Origin: Moniliella sp. 'wahieum'
Taxonomy: Eukaryota > Basidiomycota > Moniliellomycetes > Moniliellales > Moniliellaceae
Direction: 5' to 3'
DNA: 64,000 nucleotides
Assembly (NCBI GenBank): GCA_003971905.1
Contig: RSEE01000006.1
Location: 1-64,000, forward strand
The translations under genes and the position numbers were made by a program. Under the pieces are notes generated by a model. The model was not told the DNA's origin, made no database searches, and saw only the letters and a program-made list of their open reading frames with translations. This document shows, piece by piece, positions 57,085 to 64,000 of the stretch. The number at the start of each line of letters is the position of its first letter. Within the stretch, counting starts at the first letter, position 1.

Positions 57085-57142
57085 GCATGCTCCGGCCGCC
57101 CCAGCTGCCCGCAGCGTGCGAGTGTTCCGCCACGTCGCCGCC

Positions 57143-59634
57143 ATGCCGCCGGCGACGCGTCTGCTCCGCCTCGCGTGTGCGCTCCCCGCCATGCCCGCCA
57201 TGCCCCCACGCGCCCAGCCCGGCCTCGCCGCCTTCTTCCGCACGCCCGCCGAGCAGCCCTCCCAGCCCTCCCAGCCGTCCCAGCCGTCCCTCCGCTCCTT
57301 CTTCTCCGGCCCCCCCGCCGCCGCCGCCGCCAAGCGCTCCGCCTCCCCGCCCGCCGCCGACGCCGCCTCCGCCTCCAAGCGCCCCCGCTCCGCCTCCCCC
57401 GCCTCCAAGCGCTCCCGCTCCTCCTCCCCGACCGCCAAGCCCGCCCAGGAAAATGTCCAGGTGTACGTCTCGTCCCGTTCGCTTCCCCGCCCCATGCAGC
57501 ATGTCTGACCCGTCCCCCCGCCCCCCCAGCGCCAACATGTTCCTGACCACCGACGCCTCGGCCGCCTCGGCCGCCTCGGCCGCCCCGGCCGCCGCGCGCC
57601 AGGCCAAGCCCTTCCCCTTCTCTGCGCTGGCCGCCACGTTTGCCGCCATCGAAGCGACGACGAAGCGGCTTGAGATTCTGCAGATCCTCTCCCAGCTCTT
57701 CCGCCAAGTCATCGAGGAGAGCCCCGACGACCTGATCAAGGTCGTGTACCTCTGCATCAACCGCATTGCGCCCGAGTACGAGGGCACCGAGCTCGGTGTC
57801 GGTGAGAGCATCCTGATCAAAGCCATTGGTACCTCGACCGGCCGCGAACTGAAAAGATCAAGACCGAGCTCACGCAACTTGGCGACCTCGGTTCGGTCGC
57901 CGTCCTGTCGCGCAAACGGCAACCGACCATGTTCCGTTCCTCGGCGCTGACTGTGCCCACTGTATTTGCCCAGCTGCACGAGCTGGCCAACATGACCGGC
58001 AGCAAGAGCCAAGACCGCAAGATGGGCATCATCACGCGCCTCTTGTCGGCGTGCCAGGGGGACGAGGCCAAGTACTTGATCCGCATGTTGGAGGGCAAGC
58101 TGCGGATTGGGTTGGCAGAAAAGAGTGTGATTACCGCGCTGGGCCAAGCGGCGGTGTATGAGCAAGCGCTGGTGCAAGCGGGTGGGGACAAGAGCGAGTT
58201 GGACGTTGATTCGTTGGTTCCGGCAGTGGAAAGAGGCGTGGCGGAGGTACGTGAGGTGTACAGTCAATTGCCTTCGTACGACTTGATCGTGCCTGCGCTT
58301 TTGGCGGCGATCCGCGACCCGGACAGTACCGGCGGCGTACAAAACTTATCGGCGCACTGCAAGTTGACGCCCGGGGTGCCGCTCAAGCCCATGCTGGCCA
58401 AACCCACCAAGGCCATTGGCGAGGTACTGGACAAGTTTGAAGACAGTGAGTTTACGTGCGAGTACAAGTACGATGGTGAGCGTGCTCAAGTCCACCTCTT
58501 GCCCGATGGCTCAATGCGCATCTTTAGTCGTAACAGTGAAGACATGAGTGTCAAGTACCCCGACTTGATCCCGGTCATTCCCAAGATTACCGTGCCGGGC
58601 CAACAGGTGACGAGCTTTGTGTTGGATTGTGAGGCGGTGGCATGGAACATGCCTGAAACCGATGCCGAAGGGACGGTGACCAAACCCGGCCACATCCTCC
58701 CGTTCCAAGAACTTGCGCGGCGCAAACGCAAGGATGTCAAGGTGGAAGACATCAAGGTACGGGTGAAATTGTTTGCGTTTGACCTGCTCTACCTCAACGG
58801 CGAAGCTTTGCTGGGCAAGGAATTGGCGCAACGTCGAGTCCTGTTGCACCAAAACTTCCATGCTGTCCCCAACGAATTTGACTTTGCCACGGCCCAAGAC
58901 TGTACCTCCACCGCGGAAATCCAAGCCTTCCTAGACCAAAGCATCCGGGACAGCTGCGAGGGTCTGATGGTCAAGACGCTCAAGGGCCCCGAGTCGCACT
59001 ACAAGCCATCCCAACGTTCTACCAACTGGCTCAAGCTTAAGAAAGACTACTGTGCGTATCCGACCCGCTTTGTTACTTGTGTGCGTGTGTGTAGCAAGGC
59101 CGAAACTAACCTGTTGTTGGTTGGGGATGCAGTGTCGGGTGTGGGCGACAGTCTGGACTTGGTCGTGATTGGTGCGTTTTATGGCAAGGGCAAGCGGACG
59201 AGCGTGTACGGTGCGTTCCTCTTGGCCTGCTACGACCCGGACGACGAAGTGTGGCAAGCGATCTGTAAGATTGGCACGGGGTTTTCCGAAGAACGGTTGA
59301 GCCAACTGTACGACGTGTTAAAGCCGACGGAAGTGAGTGGGAGCAAAGGCTACTATATCCTGGGCGATGCGAAACCCGATGTGATTTTTGAGCCCAAGAC
59401 GGTATTTGAAGTCTTGACGGCCGACTTATCCTTATCGCCTGTGTATGCCGCTGCGCGCGGCCTGATTCAAGGTGAGAAGCGCGGAGTCTCACTCCGCTTC
59501 CGCGCTTCATTCGGCTGCGGGACGATAAGAGCGCAGAGCAGGCCACCTCGGCCGAACAGGTGGCGGAGATGTACCGTGCCCAGCAGTCGGTCCAGAAGAA
59601 AAACGCACCGGCGGTGGAAGATGAGTACTGGTAA
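57143..59634 (+). CDS. LIG1: ATP-dependent DNA ligase I (Cdc9/LIG1)
   Basis: The proposed start is at 57143; an ATG at about 57193 is an alternative. The N-terminus carries a PCNA-interacting motif (QPGLAAFFRTP), a second QPSLRSFFSGP-type motif and basic KRPRSASPASKRSRS. An intron ends near 57529. The DNA-binding domain includes PFSALAATFAAIEATTKRLE, ILSQLFRQVIEESPDDLIKV and a frame break near 57857 (one missing base), then MTGSKSQDRKMGIITRLLSA and YLIRMLEGKLRIGLAEKSVI. Adenylation motif I is EYKYDGERAQVHLL (Lys near 58466). Motif III is SFVLDCEAVAWN and the next block is VKLFAFDLLYLNGEALL. Motif IV is SCEGLMVKTL and motif V is STNWLKLKKDYC. The OB domain follows (DSLDLVVIGAFYGKGKRTSV, then ICKIGTGFSEERL). 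The end, after a break near 59490, is VEDEYW with stop at 59632-59634. It seals nicks in Okazaki-fragment joining and excision repair. Confidence 0.94.
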
Positions 59635-60312
59635 CTACTAGGTACAACTGTTTCTGGGTCCTCTTCCATCTTTCATCTTTCATCCTCCTCTTCTCGTTCA
59701 GTATGGCAAGATAGGCAGGCACACCTGCTGTTTCGTTTCCCCCTCTGTTGATCTGATCGATGATCTTCTCTCTTCCCCCCTCGCTCCTGTCTCCATCACC
59801 CACTATGATATATAACATCTCATCTCTTCTGTATATCTTCTTCCCCTCTCGTAAAGCGTAAAGTGGGGAATGGGACGCCTCTGCATGAGGAAGTAGGAAA
59901 AGGTAACGTAGGTTGGGGGGGGGGAGGTGCAGGGATCCCGCTAATAGGATTGAACGGTGAAAGATGGTCGTTAGAGGAACCCCAGGCGGCGTAGAGAGTT
60001 GGTGACTCCTAAGTATCAGCCAGTCACACGACTTCCCCGTCGAACAATCGTTCTTTGTCACCCGGACGCCGAACTGTCCTGCCGAGCCCAATCCGCACAG
60101 ACGGCAGGCCGTAGGCCCCGTGCTAGAGAAGTAAGTACGACTGAGGATGCTAGTATACGCGTTGGTCATTTCACGTTTTCACACACTGTACTAAATTAGT
60201 GTTGATGGTTGATGACGTTGACGGCAACTTCCACAACCGACCGGCAGGTTGTCATCGCCACATATGATGGCACTGTGATGCCGTTGCCGCCGTCGACCCT
60301 CATCCTAACCGT
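59635..60312. other. Downstream of LIG1; transition into second repeat-rich island
   Basis: 3'-UTR-like T/C-rich sequence with a poly-G run (59914-59925). From about 60150 the composition becomes AT-richer and repeat-like. Confidence 0.5.
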
Positions 60313-60580
60313 ATGTTTGCGCATTGGAAGGATTTGGCTACTAAGACTCTCAATGGAAATGGTTCCTCGCTCGGATGTCAATCATGTTCATCCGTGTCCA
60401 CACGCGCTTCATCCTATGGTACGGGACCGGATGACGAGAACCAGAGGGTCATCCTGATATCCTGGCGATCCCCCGGGCTCCTTAACCTTGGTGCAAGTAA
60501 CCCCCGCAAGATGAACGGTTCGGTTTAGACGTAGCGTTTCCCCTGTCCTACGCTCTGTCAATGGTTCGGACGCAATCTAG
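60313..60580 (+). repeat. Dispersed repeat family, copy 3
   Basis: Homologous along its length to 11386-11660 (GCAYTG-AAGGATTTG, TTCATCCGT-TCCACAC, ATCCTGGCGAT, CTCCTTAA, GACGTAGCGTTTCCCCTGTCC, CTCTGTCAATG). Divergence is considerable, so the copies are old. Confidence 0.6.
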
Positions 60581-62249
60581 AGATGCGCATACTAGTCTGA
60601 TATCAAACTAGCACCGCCCATGGCCCCATCTCACGTCTCGAGAGATTCGGGCTGATGGGTCCAGGATGCGCACCACCCTATGGCCTGGCTACTGATGACT
60701 GCCAGACAGAACTGACACCAAAACTAGTATATTCATCCTCATCGCACAATGCATGTCCATGTGGTTCTCGCATCAATCACAGTGTCACTGTCCGAAGAGT
60801 CGTCGCGCTGTTGCCCCCTCCTCCGACAGCGACCACGGTAGGTATCTTCTTCTTGGCGCGCTTGTCCCACAGGTACATGACACCGTTTGTTGCAATCCTC
60901 TGGGTCACACGTCTTTGCTCAGCGCATTGGTGCTCAGTGCGGGGGACTTCCAGCTGATCCTCAAGTCCATGTACTGCCGAGCTGGTCTGCTCTCTGGCGC
61001 TTCGCACTGAGAGAGCCAACACTTGCTATCACTCTTAGTTAGTCGGCTGCGCGCCGCACCCGTGCCTCCTTTTAATCTCCTGCTCCTCCATGGTTGCGTC
61101 CTGTCTCCTCACCACCGTCCCTCTCATTGTGCCCGCAGCAATTGGTATCCATCTCTGCAGCCAGCCCAGAGTACTCCTGTATTGCTTCTGTCGTACGCGT
61201 TCTCTTGCCCGTCAGCGCTCTGTTGCTGACCCCCTACACGGACCCCCCTCGCGGGCCATCTTGTCCTCGTTTCATCTGGTCCGCAGCGCCATCGTGTACG
61301 TGCCCGCTTCATCCCCATTCCTCGCTTCTGCTGACCCACGCTGACCTTGTGGGTCGCATGGGCGCATGCCCCGTTTGGCTCGCCTTCGATCCACCTTGTC
61401 CGTCTCTCACGTTGGCTGTCTCGCTTACATGGTTTGCCTCCCCTGTGGTCCTCTCGCTTGGCTGGTCTGCCTTGCCATCGTACGTCCCCTGTCCTTCGCG
61501 CTTGAAGTTGTCCTGCCACTCACACTCTGTTTGCCCAGCTGCTGCACGCACGGAATCCCACGGTTGTCGTCTCGCCTTTTGTTCGCCTCGACTCATCTGA
61601 CCTGTTCCGCCGTCGGACGACCTTTCTGTTATATATGCCGACACTGTTCCTGACCTTGTTCACCCCACCCGGGGGTACATTCCGACTTTATCCCGCTTGC
61701 CCTCACTAGTAGACTTGATCGCCTGTCCCGTAGTCTTCTATGTCTCTCGCTAACTCTGTGCTGCTGCTGATTTGGCCAGCTTTTCCCTATAGTGCGCGCT
61801 CTCAGTCTCACACTAATGTCACCTGCTGTGTAGCTCTCACTGCTCTACTACGTTACTGCTTCCGTCCTACGTCGCGCCTACCCGTGGTTGCCGTGTAGTC
61901 GCTTCCCAGCGATCTTCGAATGCATTCTATATATAAAATACCTACGCTGAGTTAACCTCATGTGGTGTGCACTCATTTTTGGGTGATGGTCGGCCTAAGC
62001 AAAGTATTAATTTTTGGTGCGAACGGTGCGTTGAGGGGATTAGATGAGTATTTGCGCGAGCACAGGCACGCGCCCAGTGGCTCTCGCTGTCTTATCGCCG
62101 CCCTTGGATGATGATTTGGTGGTTTGCGTGGATTATTATCATCGGCCGGGTGGCCCAACCACCGCCCGCTTCGCCATGCTCGTCTGCGTCCCGCACACAC
62201 CCCGCTCCCTTCTCTCTTCTGCCCACTCCCCACACCCCACTCCTCCTCC
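60581..62249. other. AT-richer region without recognised gene
   Basis: Short ORFs only. A Cys-containing fragment (NACPCGSRINHSVTVRRVVA, about 60745) faintly recalls the zinc segment after LINE reverse transcriptases but is not enough to call. ORFs at 61094-61600 on either strand look random. Confidence 0.45.
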
Positions 62250-64000
62250 GCCATGTCCCCCCGCCGCCTGTCCGCCGCCCGCGCTCGTCCAGCCCACACA
62301 CATCGCCCTCGCTCCGCCTCCTCTCCCCCCCCCCGCCGTGCCCACTCCCACGCCCGGCCACTCGACCTCGACACACAGGTGTCGCCCGACTGGGCACCAT
62401 TGCCGTCCCCCCGCCCACCCACCTCTCTCGCGGATCTCCCCCCGATGTGCTCGTCGACGTGATGGTGATGCTGGGGAAAGAGCTGCTGTGGCACGACCCA
62501 GCGCCCCCCTGTCTGCGATGGAAGGGTACGATGTACCGCGCGCGTACGATGGTGGATCGGCTGGAGCGATGTCCTGGCGAGCTCGATCGATTTCTCAGGT
62601 CAGTCCTAGCTGGGCTACCTGTGCGCAAGCTGCGCAGGCGCGGCTAGGACGCTTGGCAGGACACGACACGAAGCACGCTGCGTCGGCGCCGGCGCTCGGC
62701 TTCACGTTGCCTCGCTTCCGTTTCGAGCGATGCATTACTTTCATCCGCCATGCGCTCTATCCCGAGTGCCGATCCGGGCCAGTTGGACCGATTCTTCGGA
62801 CCTTTGGTCCTCCTCCGAGACGCACCGGGACCCTGGGACGCGATGGTCCTACAATGATGTGGCACCAACGCAGATGGTCTGATGCGCGGTGTGACCACAC
62901 CTGGATCTGTCTGGCGTGATAGGAGCCAGTGACGGGCTCTTTCTTCACTTGGTGAAAGCGACGGTACCTGTGCCGTCATCCTGTCCTCTCTGTCGATCCG
63001 GGGCAGCTGCTGACCGAACTGGACATCTCCTTCTGCATGGTGGTAACATCAGCGGCCCTTCAATTGGGGTTTGGGGCGATGCCTTCGCTCAAGGTGGTGC
63101 GAGCGGTGAACGTTCCCGGTCTGTCGTTGCATGCTCTCTTGACACTTGCCCGTACGGCCAGAGGAATCGAGTACTTGGACGTCTCGGGCCAGAGCGTGGA
63201 CGTGGTAGGTGGGGGGCTGAGTGCATGGGAGATGGAGCAAGCGGATCTGCGGAGACATCTTGCTCTTATTGCGCAGGACCCAGCTCGGTTTCGTTCGCAC
63301 ATTTCCACGTCCCTCTCACCGCGGCCACCAATGTACAACGGGGCATACGCTCCGCACATCGCAACGGAGGAGGATGTGGCCGATTCGGATTTTGCCCTGG
63401 ATGCTCTGGGGATTGTACAAGCCATCGCGTTGCTTCCCAATCTGCGGACCCTAAAGGCGGCCACTCGTCGCGGCTTCACGCCCATGCGATGAAGCGATTG
63501 TGCTGCGCCGCACCTACGCTCGAGGCACTAGACCTCAACCACACGGATCTCACGAACGAAGGGTTACGGGAGCTAGTCGCAGACCAGGAAGGCTTGGGCC
63601 CGGAAGGGCAACTGGACCGTTTCACCACCTACCCCACCGCACTCTTTCTCCCCCTCCCACTTGGACCAATTAAAGGTGCAGGGCGTCTGGCCGATTCCTC
63701 TCCCGTACACGGGCAAACGATTGACGTCTCTCCGTCGTCTTGGTCTGGCCAATTGTCTCTACCTGACCGATTCCGGCTTGGCCCAGTTGGCGGGGAGTGT
63801 GCCGCTGCTGACTGTGCTCGATCTGAGTTACACGGGGGTACCAGGCACGCTACACCCCTTCGACGGCGCAATGGTGGAGACCACGTCTATTCACCCCTCA
63901 AGTCAGCTGGGCTCAAACGGCTGTTCAAGACGCTTCCCTTGCTCGAACGACTCAGTCTCGACGGTAACGATGCGATGGAAGATGGTGTATTGGATCAGCT
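62250..64000 (+). CDS. Leucine-rich-repeat protein, possibly F-box/LRR; 3' end outside window
   Basis: An Arg/Pro/Ser-rich N-terminus (MSPRRLSAARARPAHTHRPR) is followed, after frame breaks, by SLADLPPDVLVDVMVMLGKE, which resembles the first helix of an F-box. Leucine-rich repeats follow from about 63000: GQLLTELDISFCMVV, MPSLKVVRAVNVPGLSLHAL, ARTARGIEYLDVSGQSVDVV, LLPNLRTLKAATRRG and APTLEALDLNHTDLTNEGLR. Further on come LTSLRRLGLANCLYLTDSGL, VPLLTVLDLSYTGVPG and LPLLERLSLDGNDAMEDGVL at the window edge. The LRR register resembles SCF adaptors such as Amn1/Grr1 types, but the F-box call is tentative. An internal intron near 62598 is possible. Several frame breaks. Confidence 0.55.

Noticed and set aside
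61094..61600. 168-residue plus-strand ORF and its antisense partner
   Set aside because: Ser/Pro/Cys-rich with no domain or intron; looks random in a repeat-rich stretch.
1..64000. CRISPR arrays, bacterial operons, riboswitches
   Set aside because: The DNA is eukaryotic with spliceosomal introns; no direct-repeat/spacer array or Shine-Dalgarno-organised operon is present.

Overview
The window is eukaryotic nuclear DNA from a fungus. Most of it is GC-rich. Genes are closely spaced and often divergently paired, with short introns (about 70-230 bp) that nearly all begin GTACGT and sometimes show a CTAAC branch site. Fungal hallmarks are a DASH kinetochore subunit (Spc19), a Bbc1/Mti1 actin-patch protein, Lro1, Lsb6, Srs2, Tma20 and a Mug113-type T5orf172 protein. 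I cannot place it below the level of fungus; a basidiomycete is plausible but unproven.

Layout: (1) 1-8.7 kb: the 3' part of a C2H2 zinc-finger factor, a 2.3 kb gap, then a Bbc1-like SH3 protein. (2) 8.7-20.6 kb: an AT-richer island of decayed mobile elements (LINE-type reverse transcriptase, a Helitron-like fragment, dispersed repeats, an interstitial TTAGGG tract) that also holds an Hsp70 gene, with near-identical inverted repeats outside it. (3) 20.6-60 kb: a gene-dense GC-rich block containing a CRAL-TRIO protein, an unknown protein, Srs2-like helicase, SLC35C2-like transporter, IST1, Spc19, a Swi3/SMARCC subunit, a T5orf172 protein with a giant octad-repeat helix, PI4-kinase II (Lsb6), PDAT (Lro1), SMC2, holocytochrome-c synthase, Tma20, TAF11 and DNA ligase I. 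(4) 60-62 kb: a second, smaller repeat-rich AT island. (5) 62-64 kb: a leucine-rich-repeat, possibly F-box, gene that leaves the window.

Most long genes are split over two or three reading frames by single-base losses. The 14 junctions checked codon by codon all have the same sign (one base missing), including those in essential genes such as SMC2 and DNA ligase I. The simplest reading is uncorrected deletion errors in a long-read assembly, so gene spans below ignore these frame breaks.

The genes are mostly housekeeping: chromosome structure and repair (SMC2, LIG1, Srs2, Spc19), transcription (TAF11, Swi3), membrane lipid and trafficking (Lro1, Lsb6, CRAL-TRIO, IST1, SLC35C2) and haem attachment. 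Several promoters share CACGTG boxes and AACCCTA (telomere-box-like) motifs. I found no clearly novel multi-gene system. The most unusual items are the octad-repeat/T5orf172 fusion, the Hsp70 inside the transposon island, the shared promoter grammar and the widespread dipeptide expansions.
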